This document shows, piece by piece, positions 32,991-41,030 of a stretch of DNA of 41,065 bases. This stretch comes from Chloroflexota bacterium (lineage in GTDB: Bacteria > Chloroflexota > Dehalococcoidia > Lucifugimonadales > Australimonadaceae). The DNA is taken from positions 1 through 41,065 of the forward strand of contig JAPPHT010000071.1 of NCBI GenBank assembly GCA_028874795.1, written 5' to 3'. The position numbers were made by a program, and so were the translations under genes. Positions within the stretch are counted from its first letter, which is position 1; each line of letters starts with the position of its first letter. The notes below the pieces were generated by a model. It saw nothing but the letters and a program-made list of their open reading frames with translations. It made no database searches and was not told where the DNA came from.

Positions 32991-33305
32991 ATGACCAGTC
33001 AATCGGAACCGGAACTCTCCATCGCGCAGGTGCGGCAGGTCGCCGCGCTGTGCCACATCGCTCTCACCGACGAAGAGGCCGAGCAGTTGCGCGGTGAGAT
33101 GGCCAAGCTCCTGAACGAGGTGAGCATCCTCCAGCGCATCGACACCTCAGGCGTCGAGCCAACAGGCCACGCCGTCGAGGAGGTCCACACGGTGATGCGG
33201 GATGACGTTCCACGTCCACCTCTTGAGCAGGAAGACGTGCTCGTCAACGCCCCACGCCGCGAGGGTCCCTACTTCCGGGTGCAAGCCGTCATGGAAGAGT
33301 CCTGA
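32991..33305 (+). CDS. gatC: Asp-tRNA(Asn)/Glu-tRNA(Gln) amidotransferase subunit C
   Basis: This 104-residue subunit clamps GatA and GatB. Signatures: IAQVRQVAALCHIALTDEEA, LLNEVSILQRIDTSGVEPTG and VMRDDVPRPPLEQEDVLVNA, with a GPYFRV end. The frame is open to 32931, but the ATG at 32991 gives the usual length. It lies 3 nt before gatA. gatB is not in the window. Confidence 0.92.
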   Translation: MTSQSEPELSIAQVRQVAALCHIALTDEEAEQLRGEMAKLLNEVSILQRIDTSGVEPTGHAVEEVHTVMRDDVPRPPLEQEDVLVNAPRREGPYFRVQAVMEES

Positions 33306-33308
33306 CCC

Positions 33309-34763
33309 ATGAGCGACCTGCACTACCAGACCGTCTCGCAACTCTCCGGCGCCCTGGCTGAGAAGGAAATCTCCTCCGTGGAACTCACGGATTCCCACCT
33401 GGAGCGTATCGCGGAGCTGGACCCGCGCATCGGCTCTTACCTTGCCGTAACACCTGAGACCGCACTCGCGCAGGCCCACGAGGCGGACCGCCGGATCGCG
33501 CGGGGCGAGGCCGGGCCGCTCACCGGCGTTCCGGTGCAGCTCAAGGACAACCTCTCCACCAGCGGTATCCCCACAACCTGTGCGTCGCTCATGCTGGACG
33601 GCTACACGCCGCCTTACGACGCCACAGTGACGTCCCGCCTCGCCCGGGCGGGAAGCACGCTCCTCGGCAAGGGCAACATGGACGAGTTCGCGATGGGCTC
33701 CTCCAACGAGACCTCCGCCTTCAAGCCCGTACACAATCCGTGGGACCTCGCTCGTGTGCCCGGCGGCTCAAGCGGAGGGCCAGCGGCGGCGGTGGCTGCG
33801 GGACTGGCGCCCTACGCCCTCGGATCGGACACCGGCGGCTCCATCCGACAGCCTGCCGCGCTCTGCGGCATCGTCGGTCTCAAGCCGACGTACGGGCTCG
33901 TGTCTCGTTATGGCCTGGTCGCGTTCGCCTCGTCGCTCGACCAGATCGGGCCGCTGACCCGCTCCGTCGAGGACGCCGCCGTCGTGCTCAACGCTATCGC
34001 CGGCTACGATCCGCTCGACTCCACCAGCATCCCCGCTGAGCCGCCGGACTTCACGGAGAGGCTGGCAGATGGCGTGCGGGGGATGCGCATCGGCGTCGTG
34101 CCTGAGTACCTCGGCGACGGGATCGACAAGGCCGTGGCCGGATCGGTGAAGGAAGCGATCGCCGTGCTGGAATCGCAGGGAGCAGTGGTCGAAGAGGTCG
34201 CCATGCCGACGTCCCAGGCAGCTCTCGCCGTTTACTACATCCTCGCCCCCTCCGAGTGCTCCGCGAACCTCGCCCGCTATGACGGGGTGAAGTACGGCTA
34301 CTCGGACCAGGAGGCGGACGGCATGTGGGCCGCGTTGGACGCGACCCGCCGCAACGGGTTCGGCGACGAGGTGCGCCGGCGCATCCTCATGGGAGCGTAC
34401 GGGCTTTCAGCAGGCTACTACGACGCCTACTACAAGAAGGCGCAGCAGGTGCGGACGCTCATCCGGCGGGAGTTCCACGACGCTTTCCAACGCGTCGATA
34501 TCCTTGCACTACCCACCTCCCCCACAACCGCCTTTGAGATCGGCGGCATCGTAGACCCGGTCGTCATGCACGCGAACGACATCTGCACCATACCCGCGAA
34601 CATCGCGGGCATCCCGGGCATCTCCGTCCCGTGCGGCTTCGCGGACGGCCTTCCCATCGGGCTGCAACTGCTTGGACCTCACCTCAGCGAGCCAACGCTC
34701 CTCCGCGCCGCCTATGCGTACGAACAGGCGTCGGAGTGGCACACCCGCCACCCCGACCTCTAG
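33309..34763 (+). CDS. gatA: Asp-tRNA(Asn)/Glu-tRNA(Gln) amidotransferase subunit A
   Basis: This 484-residue amidase subunit releases ammonia from glutamine for Gln-tRNA or Asn-tRNA formation. The Ser-cisSer-Lys triad is present: K79 in PVQLKDN, S154 in VPGGSSGGPAAAVAAG, S178 in GSDTGGSIRQPA. The long GLKPTYGLVSRYGLVAFASS block and the C-terminal GLPIGLQLLG are typical of GatA. It forms an operon with gatC. Confidence 0.96.
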   Translation: MSDLHYQTVSQLSGALAEKEISSVELTDSHLERIAELDPRIGSYLAVTPETALAQAHEADRRIARGEAGPLTGVPVQLKDNLSTSGIPTTCASLMLDGYTPPYDATVTSRLARAGSTLLGKGNMDEFAMGSSNETSAFKPVHNPWDLARVPGGSSGGPAAAVAAGLAPYALGSDTGGSIRQPAALCGIVGLKPTYGLVSRYGLVAFASSLDQIGPLTRSVEDAAVVLNAIAGYDPLDSTSIPAEPPDFTERLADGVRGMRIGVVPEYLGDGIDKAVAGSVKEAIAVLESQGAVVEEVAMPTSQAALAVYYILAPSECSANLARYDGVKYGYSDQEADGMWAALDATRRNGFGDEVRRRILMGAYGLSAGYYDAYYKKAQQVRTLIRREFHDAFQRVDILALPTSPTTAFEIGGIVDPVVMHANDICTIPANIAGIPGISVPCGFADGLPIGLQLLGPHLSEPTLLRAAYAYEQASEWHTRHPDL

Positions 34764-34808
34764 GCGGTGGGGACGGGGCAGGTCAGAGCGGGCGTGGCCA
34801 AGGCGTGG

Positions 34809-34837
34809 TTGACAGGGGCGGCCAGCGCGCAGATACT
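34809..34837 (+). promoter_or_regulatory. Strong promoter between gatA and the NYN gene
   Basis: A perfect TTGACA (34809-34814) and GATACT (34832-34837) are 17 nt apart. Transcription would begin near 34844, just before two consecutive hairpins. Confidence 0.6.
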
Positions 34838-34843
34838 GTCCAC

Positions 34844-34902
34844 ACCCCCCCTATCGATTCGACGGTAGGGTCGAGACCGCCCTCGCGGCGGTCTCTGTCT
34901 TT
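34844..34902 (+). ncRNA. Candidate small RNA or attenuated leader (about 60 nt)
   Basis: From the predicted start the RNA has an unpaired C-rich 5' end (CACACCCCCC), a first stem CCCTATCG / CGGTAGGG (34849-34856 with 34863-34870, one G-U pair), and then the terminator hairpin at 34873-34895 with a T-rich tail. It could be a free small RNA or a leader that controls the NYN gene at 34921. Not experimentally known. Confidence 0.4.
34873..34902 (+). terminator. Rho-independent terminator before the NYN gene
   Basis: GAGACCGCC (34873-34881) and GGCGGTCTC (34887-34895) form a 9-bp stem with a 5-nt loop, followed by TGTCTTTG. It would end gatCA transcripts and the short transcript from 34844. Confidence 0.75.
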
Positions 34903-34920
34903 GTGAGGGAGTACGCAGGT

Positions 34921-35550
34921 TTGATTACCAACCTCTACGTGGACGGTTTCAACCTGTACTACCGCGCACTCAAGGATACGCCGTTCCGGTGGCTGGACCT
35001 GCGGAGGCTGGCCGAAGCGCTCTTTCCCAACGACACCATCCGCAAGGTCAGCTACTTCACCGCACGGCTCGACGCTCGCCCCGGCAATGCGGGGCAACCC
35101 CAACGGCAGCTGATGTACCTGCGGGCGCTGGCGACGCTGCCGGACGTGGAGGTCTACTACGGGGCGTTCCGCTCCGGGGTGAAGCGCCGCCCGCTGGCCG
35201 CGCCCGTGCCGGGCCTGCCGAGCCACGTGCTGGTGCGGGACTCGGAGGAGAAGGGTTCGGACGTGAACCTCGCCACGCGCCTGCTTGTGGACGGCTTCAG
35301 CCGGGAATACGAGCAGGCGGTTGTCGTATCGAACGACGCGGACTTCGCGGGCGCGATGCGTTACGTGCGGGACGGCCTCGGCCTTCGCGTGGCGCTCGTC
35401 AACCCGGACGCAGGGAACGCGAGCCCGAGGGAGTTGTCCAACGCGGCAACCTACGTGAAGCGCTTGTGGAAGAGCCACCTGCGCCGGAGCCGGTTCCCCG
35501 ATACGCTCACAGACAGCGTCGGCACGATCAGGAAGCCGGCCGGTTGGTGA
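34921..35550 (+). CDS. NYN-domain (PIN-like) putative ribonuclease
   Basis: This 209-residue protein of the NYN/LabA-like group has the first acidic motif NLYVDGFNLYYRAL (D8), a middle block EKGSDVNLATRLLVDGF (D114), and VVVSNDADFAGAMRYVRDG (D139, D141), with GLRVALVNPD after it. These are the carboxylates expected of a PIN-type metal-dependent nuclease. The TTG at 34921 is preferred because GGGAG lies 10 nt upstream; a GTG at 34903 would add six residues. The target RNA is unknown. Confidence 0.85.
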   Translation: MITNLYVDGFNLYYRALKDTPFRWLDLRRLAEALFPNDTIRKVSYFTARLDARPGNAGQPQRQLMYLRALATLPDVEVYYGAFRSGVKRRPLAAPVPGLPSHVLVRDSEEKGSDVNLATRLLVDGFSREYEQAVVVSNDADFAGAMRYVRDGLGLRVALVNPDAGNASPRELSNAATYVKRLWKSHLRRSRFPDTLTDSVGTIRKPAGW

Positions 35551-35592
35551 GCCAACGCACCTTTTCCCCGCCTGCGCTTGGGATGACATCCC

Positions 35593-36399
35593 CTACCGCG
35601 TGATGTCCCTCCGCTGGAACACCACGAGCGCGGCCACGAATCCCACGAGTCCGACCCCGAACAGCACCGCCACGTCGCGCAGGAACGCCGAGCCGTCCGT
35701 TGCCACCGCCAGGGGATCGAAATAGTAGAAGAGTGACAGGGGCGCCAACGGCTCCGCCGGACCCCATATCGCACCCACGAAGTCGAGGAAGTACATCACG
35801 GTCAGTATGCCGGCAGCTATGGACACTGTTCGGCCGCCGTCAGAGTTCATTGCGGAGAGCAGCACCGCTATGCCGCCCGACGCCACGAGAACACCCAGCT
35901 CGTTCACCTGAGCGAGCAACAGCGTCCCGGCTTCCACTTCGCCGGAGAGGCCCGTGAGCAACGCTCCCGTCAACGAGCCCAGCCAGGACATCGTTACGAT
36001 GACCACAGCCCCCACCACCAGCGCGCCTATCTTCGCCGCCAGATAGCGCCACCGGGCGATGGGCGATGCGAGCAGCATCAGCGCCGTGCCGCGCTCGATC
36101 TCCCGCGCCGCCGCGCCGCTCGACACCGACAGCACGAACGCGAGCCCGGCGATGATGTAGACCGGATGGCGGTAGTCGAGCGCGATGTAGCTTGTGAGGG
36201 AAGTCCCGAACCCTCCCTGCGCGCGGAACATGGCGGTCATCGGCGCGGGCAACGACTCGAACAGATCGGCGAACGCTTCCAGTCCGCCGAAGGCGTCGAA
36301 CGTGTAAACGATGATCAGGCTCATCAGGAACAGCCCCACCGACACGGCGAACAGCCCGGTCCGGTGCGAGCGGAGCGTGTGCGCGAAGACGCTAACCAC
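35593..36399 (-). CDS. ABC-2 type exporter permease
   Basis: This 268-residue membrane protein has six hydrophobic helices. A short cytoplasmic N-terminus (VFAHTLRSHRTGLFAVSVG) is followed by a large first extracytoplasmic loop, then SSGAAAREIERGTALMLLAS, a coupling-helix-like segment typical of ABC-2 permeases, and PIARWRYLAAKI. Its start overlaps the ATPase stop by 8 nt, so they form one exporter. The cargo is unknown (lipid, drug or ion). Confidence 0.88.
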   Translation of the reverse strand: MVSVFAHTLRSHRTGLFAVSVGLFLMSLIIVYTFDAFGGLEAFADLFESLPAPMTAMFRAQGGFGTSLTSYIALDYRHPVYIIAGLAFVLSVSSGAAAREIERGTALMLLASPIARWRYLAAKIGALVVGAVVIVTMSWLGSLTGALLTGLSGEVEAGTLLLAQVNELGVLVASGGIAVLLSAMNSDGGRTVSIAAGILTVMYFLDFVGAIWGPAEPLAPLSLFYYFDPLAVATDGSAFLRDVAVLFGVGLVGFVAALVVFQRRDITR

Positions 36400-37321
36400 C
36401 GGCCAACTCCCTGCCCCCGCCCTCGCCGTAGAAGCCCATGAACAGGTCCTCCAGGCTCAGGCGCTCATAGGTCATGTCCGCCACGTCGTGCTTCGCCAGC
36501 TCCCGCAGCACCTCATTGGTGTCGCCGGAGACGGCCAACTCCCACTTCGTGCCTTCCTGTGACAACACCTCTACGCCTGGAATGGAGAGCCCGCCGGTGG
36601 GCGGCTGGCGGAACTCCACCTCCATCGTCCGCGCCTTGCCCTCGCGGAGCGCCTCCACCGACCCCGTCCCCACGATGCGGCCTTCGCGGATGAGCGCCAC
36701 CCGCTCGCAGACCTCCTCCACGTCGGACAGGACGTGGGACGACATGAACACCGTGCCTCCCCTGTCCCGCGCCTCCCGTATGATCGCGAACAACTCCTGC
36801 CGCATGAGCGGATCGAGCGCCTCGGTCGGCTCGTCCATGATCAGCACGTCCGGGTCGTGCTGCATCGCCTGAACGAGCGCCAGCTTCTTCGCCATGCCGG
36901 ATGAGTAGCCCTTCACCTTCCGCCTGAGTGCAGCCTCCGACAGCTCCAGGCGCTCCAGCAGCTCCGCCTGGCGGCCGAGCCTGCCTCTGAGGCCCCTCAG
37001 GCTTGCCACGTAGTTCAGGAAGTCCTGTCCCGTGAAGCCGCTGGCGAACGCCACGACGTCGGGGAGGAAGCCGAGCCTCGCCTTGATCGCGACCGTTTCG
37101 CTCCAGGCGTCCATCCCCATCACCCGGGCGCCCCCCAGGTCGGCGCGGATGAACCCCGTCAGGACGCGTATCGTGGTGGTCTTCCCGGCGCCGTTCGGGC
37201 CAAGGAACCCGAATATCTCCCCCTGCCCCACGGAGAGGTCCACGCCCCGGAGGGCTTCGACGTTGCCGAAGCGCTTGTGCACGCCTGAGACACCGATCGC
37301 CTGCCTTCCCGCCTCGCTCAT
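36392..37321 (-). CDS. ABC transporter ATP-binding protein
   Basis: This 309-residue ATPase has Walker A GPNGAGKT (41-48), the signature VKGYSSGMAKKLALVQAMQH, Walker B VLIMDEPTEALDP and switch VFMSSHVLSDVEEV. The C-terminal 90 residues are the accessory domain common in ABC-2 exporters. Its ATG overlaps the recF stop (4 nt), so it belongs to the recF transcript. Confidence 0.94.
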   Translation of the reverse strand: MSEAGRQAIGVSGVHKRFGNVEALRGVDLSVGQGEIFGFLGPNGAGKTTTIRVLTGFIRADLGGARVMGMDAWSETVAIKARLGFLPDVVAFASGFTGQDFLNYVASLRGLRGRLGRQAELLERLELSEAALRRKVKGYSSGMAKKLALVQAMQHDPDVLIMDEPTEALDPLMRQELFAIIREARDRGGTVFMSSHVLSDVEEVCERVALIREGRIVGTGSVEALREGKARTMEVEFRQPPTGGLSIPGVEVLSQEGTKWELAVSGDTNEVLRELAKHDVADMTYERLSLEDLFMGFYGEGGGRELAGG

Positions 37322-38451
37322 GCGGCTTCCTCTTTGAGCACTTCTCCTCCATGGGTCCGCATCCGGTGGGCTCGATGCAGGAAGGCTTCAGGCAGAACGT
37401 TCGGGTCGGCAGTCGTCACGATGGCCTGAGGATAGCAACACGCCTCTTCCAGAACGAGTATCCGCCGGCGCTCGTCCAACTCCGACAACGCGTCGTCCAG
37501 GAGCAGCACCGGGGGATCGCCCCGGCGCTCGGCAAGCAGACGCGCCTCCCCGAGCCGCAGCGCCAACGCCGCGAGCCGTGCCTGGCCACGAGACGCATGC
37601 CGCGGCGCCTCCACTCCGTTCAGCAACAACCGAAGATCGTCGCGATGCGGCCCAACCAACGTCATGCCGCGCGCACGCTCCTGGTCCCGAGACGCGCGCA
37701 GCGCCTCACGCAGCGCGCCCGCTGCATCTCCGTCCTCCGGCCCTTCAGCCGTCCCCACGTACGCAACCGACAGGGTGTCCTGCGATGACAGCCGCTCGAA
37801 CGCGGCAGCCGCATGCTGTCCGAGGCTGCCCATGGACGACCAGCGCTCTTCCAGCAGGGCTGCGCCCTCCTTCACCAGCGCGTCGTCCCAGAACGCCATC
37901 TCCTGTTCATGCGCCCGCCGCTCCCGCAGAGCGCGCAGCAGCGTGTTTCGCTGCGCCAGCACCCGCTGGTACCGCGACAGCGTCCGGACGTAGCTGCGCG
38001 ACACCTGTGCGAGCAGCACGTCTAGGTAGCGCCTGCGTCCCCGGGGAGCCCCGAACACGAGGTCGATATCCTCTGCCGCGAAGAGCGCTGCGCCCATCAT
38101 GCCCACAAGGTCGGATGCGCGTTTCGGCGCGCCGTTCACGCGCACATGCTTGACGATGCCAGTTCCGTCCCTGCAGTCCAGGCCCACGCGCAGCTCGAGC
38201 GGACCGTGGGGCCCTTCGAATGTCGCGGCAACGATCGCGTACGCGCCAGCCTCCGCCGCCGGCCACGACACGACGTCCCGCTCTGCGACCGCACGGTAAG
38301 ACTTACCGATGGCGAGCAGGTATACCGCCTCCAACAGGTTGCTCTTGCCCTGCCCATTCTCCCCGCTGATGACGGTCAGCCCAGGCTCCAGCGCGAGGTC
38401 CAACTGCCGATAGGAGCGGAAATTGGTGAGTGTCAGGTTTGTGAGCTGCAC
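37318..38451 (-). CDS. recF: DNA replication and repair protein RecF
   Basis: RecF loads RecA at gaps with RecO and RecR. The 377-residue protein has LTNLTLTNFRSY, Walker A GENGQGKSNLLEAVYLLAIG (30-49), the RecF block DIDLVFGAPRGRRRYLDVLL, GPHRDDLRLLLNG, and the late motif VLLLDDALSELDERRR (Walker B plus D-loop). GTG at 38451 gives the standard N-terminus; the frame is open to 38499. It is not beside dnaA, dnaN or gyrB, and instead heads an operon with an ABC exporter. Confidence 0.93.
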   Translation of the reverse strand: MQLTNLTLTNFRSYRQLDLALEPGLTVISGENGQGKSNLLEAVYLLAIGKSYRAVAERDVVSWPAAEAGAYAIVAATFEGPHGPLELRVGLDCRDGTGIVKHVRVNGAPKRASDLVGMMGAALFAAEDIDLVFGAPRGRRRYLDVLLAQVSRSYVRTLSRYQRVLAQRNTLLRALRERRAHEQEMAFWDDALVKEGAALLEERWSSMGSLGQHAAAAFERLSSQDTLSVAYVGTAEGPEDGDAAGALREALRASRDQERARGMTLVGPHRDDLRLLLNGVEAPRHASRGQARLAALALRLGEARLLAERRGDPPVLLLDDALSELDERRRILVLEEACCYPQAIVTTADPNVLPEAFLHRAHRMRTHGGEVLKEEAA

Positions 38452-38577
38452 GACGCATACCCCGGTGGGGACGCCGCAATGATAGTCCACGCCGGGCAAT
38501 GCGTTCTCAGAGCCTCGTACCCCGTCGCCATTGCCCCTTTTCGTCAGGCATCAATGGAAAAACGCAGAGCGTTTCCG

Positions 38578-38608
38578 TTGTAGGGGCAGCTTTCCCGCCC
38601 TGTACAAT
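38578..38608 (+). promoter_or_regulatory. Possible promoter of the lipoprotein gene
   Basis: TTGTAG (38578-38583) and TACAAT (38603-38608) are 19 nt apart, slightly long. The leader would be about 50 nt. Confidence 0.4.
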
Positions 38609-38662
38609 AGAGATACGACCAAGAGGCGTGCCCTCGATAGTCGAAGACAGGGGAGTATCCTT

Positions 38663-39487
38663 ATGCTTACAACCGTCCGCATGTCCCTCCGCGCCAGCGT
38701 GCGCAGCGCAATCTCCATCACGATGGTGCTCCTCTTGTTCGCAGCGTTCGCCGCCGCCTGCGGCGACCCTGAACCGACAGCCACCCCGACACCCCGGCCA
38801 ACACCAACACCGACGCCCACGGCCACGCCGACCCCGCTCCCTCCCACCCCAACACCGGTACCCCCGACGGCAACGCCGGAGTCAGCCCCGGACACCACGA
38901 TGCCCGAGCCTGAGGCAGGTTCCGTCCAAGACCTCGTCATCACGGAAAGCACCACCGTGGGCGACCTCATGGCCGTGCTTTCCGAGAGTGAAGTCTCCTG
39001 TATACGCGATATCTTCGGCGAAGGCGCCTCCGATGCCGTTCAGGGCATGCCCCTGGCGGGCCTTCCCACAGACAGCGCAGACTTCCCGATCGACTGTCTC
39101 GCAACTGAGAACGTCATCGGCATCAGCGTCGCGATGATGTCTGGGGAAGCCGGTGGACTGAGCGCCGAAACGCGCAGTTGTATCACCGCTCTCGCGATGG
39201 AGAACCCTGCCATACTCGGGATCGGTGGGGAGCCGGAGAACCCTGCTGCTCTCTTCGGCGGAGCCATCCAGATGCAACTGTGCCTGACGGAGGAAGAGGC
39301 CGCCGCGTTCGCGGAGAGCAGCGGTGCGATGATCGATCCGGCGGCCGCGCAGTGCCTCCTAGAGCAACTCGGCGGTGAGGAAGGCCTCACGGAGCTCTTC
39401 TCCGGAGAAGCCGACGAGACCGCCATCTTCAGCATATTCGCGGCGGCCCAGGCGTGCGAGATTGAGCTTGGGGGACCGTCGGGTTGA
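38663..39487 (+). CDS. Lipoprotein with Pro/Thr-rich linker, function unknown
   Basis: This 274-residue protein has a signal peptide ending in a lipobox FAAFAAACGD (C33), then a low-complexity Thr/Pro linker (about residues 36-75) and a soluble domain rich in evenly spaced Cys residues (VSCIRDIF, IDCLATEN, RSCITALA, QLCLTEEE, QCLLEQLG, QACEIELG). The repeated pattern of short helices around each Cys suggests internal duplication and possible disulfides in the outer location. GGGGAG lies 7 nt before the ATG. The type of linker is common in Chloroflexota surface proteins. Confidence 0.8.
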   Translation: MLTTVRMSLRASVRSAISITMVLLLFAAFAAACGDPEPTATPTPRPTPTPTPTATPTPLPPTPTPVPPTATPESAPDTTMPEPEAGSVQDLVITESTTVGDLMAVLSESEVSCIRDIFGEGASDAVQGMPLAGLPTDSADFPIDCLATENVIGISVAMMSGEAGGLSAETRSCITALAMENPAILGIGGEPENPAALFGGAIQMQLCLTEEEAAAFAESSGAMIDPAAAQCLLEQLGGEEGLTELFSGEADETAIFSIFAAAQACEIELGGPSG

Positions 39488-39538
39488 TGGAGGCGCTCGG
39501 CTGACAGAGTGCTCCGCGACACAGGTATCGAGGATGAG

Positions 39539-39564
39539 AGGGAGCCGTTCCAGGACGGCTCCCT
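39539..39564 (+). terminator. Terminator after the lipoprotein gene
   Basis: AGGGAGCCGT (39539-39548) and ACGGCTCCCT (39555-39564) form a 10-bp stem with a 6-nt loop, followed by TTCACATG. Confidence 0.75.
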
Positions 39565-39673
39565 TTCACATGTACGTTCATCTCGGGCGGGGACACTGGT
39601 GGATGCGCGCCAGGGCTTTGACACCCCGTCGCCACACCCATAGCATTGTTCAGCACGCCCGTGGACAGCAACT

Positions 39674-40759
39674 GTGAGCCACCTACCCACTATCGCTGAG
39701 GAACTCCAACCCATCGTCTGGCAGGACGGACATCTGCTCCTGCTTGACCAGACGCAACTGCCTGCGCGCGAGGAGTGGGTGACTGTGCGCGACGTGGCCG
39801 GCGCCATCGAAGCGGTCCGCGCCATGCGCGTGCGAGGCGCGCCCGCCATCGGCATCGCCGCTGCCTACGCGATGGCGCTTGCTGCGCACAGCATCGAAGT
39901 TCCCACCATGCCTGCGTTTCTCGGTGAGCTGGATGCTCAGGCGGAGCGGATAGCCGCGGCACGCCCCACAGCGGTCAACCTCGCGTGGGCGGTGGAGCGG
40001 AGCATGGGCGTTGCGCGTACCTGCAGCACGCCCGCCGAGGCAGCCGAACGCATCCTCGCACTCGCACACACCATGCGCGAAGAGGACGTCGAGTCCAACA
40101 GGGCAATCGGACGGAACGGGGCCGCGCTCATGCCTGACTCCGGGGCCATCCTTACGCACTGCAACACCGGGGCGCTCGCCACGGCGGGTTACGGCACGGC
40201 GCTCGGCGTCATCCGCGCCGCGTGGGACTCCGGCAAGCGGGTACAGGTCTTCTGCACGGAGACCCGCCCCTGGCTGCAGGGCGCGCGCCTCACCGCATGG
40301 GAGCTCGCCCGGCTCGGCATACACGCCACTCTGATCGTTGACTCAGCGGCGGGCGCGCTCATGGCATCCGGCGGCGTCGCCGCGGTCGTGACCGGCGCAG
40401 ACCGCATCGCCGCGAACGGAGACACAGCGAACAAGATCGGGACGTACAGCCTGGCCGAACTGGCGGCGGCCAATGGCATCCCGTTCTATATCGCCGCTCC
40501 GCTCTCCACCGTCGACCTGGACGTGAAGAGCGGAGCAGACATCCCGGTGGAGGAGCGCCCTGCCGTGGAGGTCACATCGCTGGCGGGGCAGCGCATCGCG
40601 GCAGAGGGCGTGGACGTCTGGAACCCGGTGTTCGACATGACCCCCGCGCGGCTCATCACCGCGATCATCACGGAGCGCGGCGTGTTGCGTCCGCCGTACG
40701 AGGCGCAACTGCGGGCCCCGCACCCCAGCCCTCTTCCCCAGGAGAAGACCGTTGCGTAG
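39674..40759 (+). CDS. mtnA: S-methyl-5-thioribose-1-phosphate isomerase
   Basis: MtnA converts methylthioribose-1-phosphate to methylthioribulose-1-phosphate in methionine salvage. The 361-residue protein has MRVRGAPAIGIAAAYAMAL, LTHCNTGALATAGYGTALGV (catalytic Cys163), CTETRPWLQGARLTAWELA and VTGADRIAANGDTANKIGTY (Asp243). The start is GTG. The last 13 residues (PHPSPLPQEKTVA) come from a repeat sequence that has entered the 3' end of the gene, so the native C-terminus was probably shorter. No other methionine-salvage gene is in the window. Confidence 0.95.
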   Translation: MSHLPTIAEELQPIVWQDGHLLLLDQTQLPAREEWVTVRDVAGAIEAVRAMRVRGAPAIGIAAAYAMALAAHSIEVPTMPAFLGELDAQAERIAAARPTAVNLAWAVERSMGVARTCSTPAEAAERILALAHTMREEDVESNRAIGRNGAALMPDSGAILTHCNTGALATAGYGTALGVIRAAWDSGKRVQVFCTETRPWLQGARLTAWELARLGIHATLIVDSAAGALMASGGVAAVVTGADRIAANGDTANKIGTYSLAELAAANGIPFYIAAPLSTVDLDVKSGADIPVEERPAVEVTSLAGQRIAAEGVDVWNPVFDMTPARLITAIITERGVLRPPYEAQLRAPHPSPLPQEKTVA

Positions 40760-40815
40760 CCCGTCCACACCGCCCCCGCAGGGCCCTCACCCCAGCCCTC
40801 TCCCCCAGGAGAGGG
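40722..40815. repeat. Tandem 'CACCCCAGCCCTCT-CCCCAGGAGA' repeat, first copy inside mtnA
   Basis: Copy 1 (about 40725-40748) forms the mtnA tail; copy 2 (about 40788-40812) follows the stop. Related modules close composite repeats A and D. Confidence 0.75.
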
Positions 40816-40867
40816 AGCCAAACAGCGCCGGAGCACCCTCATTCTCACCCCTCCGGTCCACCCCCAT

Positions 40868-40886
40868 CCCCGCATCAAGTGCGGGG
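40868..40886. repeat. Palindrome CCCCGCA-TCAAG-TGCGGGG
   Basis: A 7-bp stem with a 5-nt loop, part of the repeat block after mtnA; similar palindromes are common intergenic repeats. Confidence 0.65.
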
Positions 40887-41030
40887 CAAGCTCTGACCTT
40901 CCCCCATCAAGGGCTGGCAGGGGTATGCAAAGAGCACCAAGGCCGTGGCAGGCAGGTGGCCCCCTCCTCCCACAACCCCACCGCGTGCGCTGCCCGCGCA
41001 CTCTGGATTCCCGCCTGTGCGGGAATGACG
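40885..41030. repeat. Composite intergenic repeat, copy D (inverted)
   Basis: Read on the minus strand it gives ATTCCC-N8-GGGAAT (41026-41007), GCAGCGCACGCGGTGGGG, a GCATACCCCTGCCAGCCCTT block and GATGGGGGAAGG, the same order as copy A. No gene is seen from 40760 to the window end. Confidence 0.75.

Noticed and set aside
37318-38662. Possible replication origin near recF
   Set aside because: No dnaA, dnaN or gyrB is present and no cluster of DnaA-box-like sequences was noticed.
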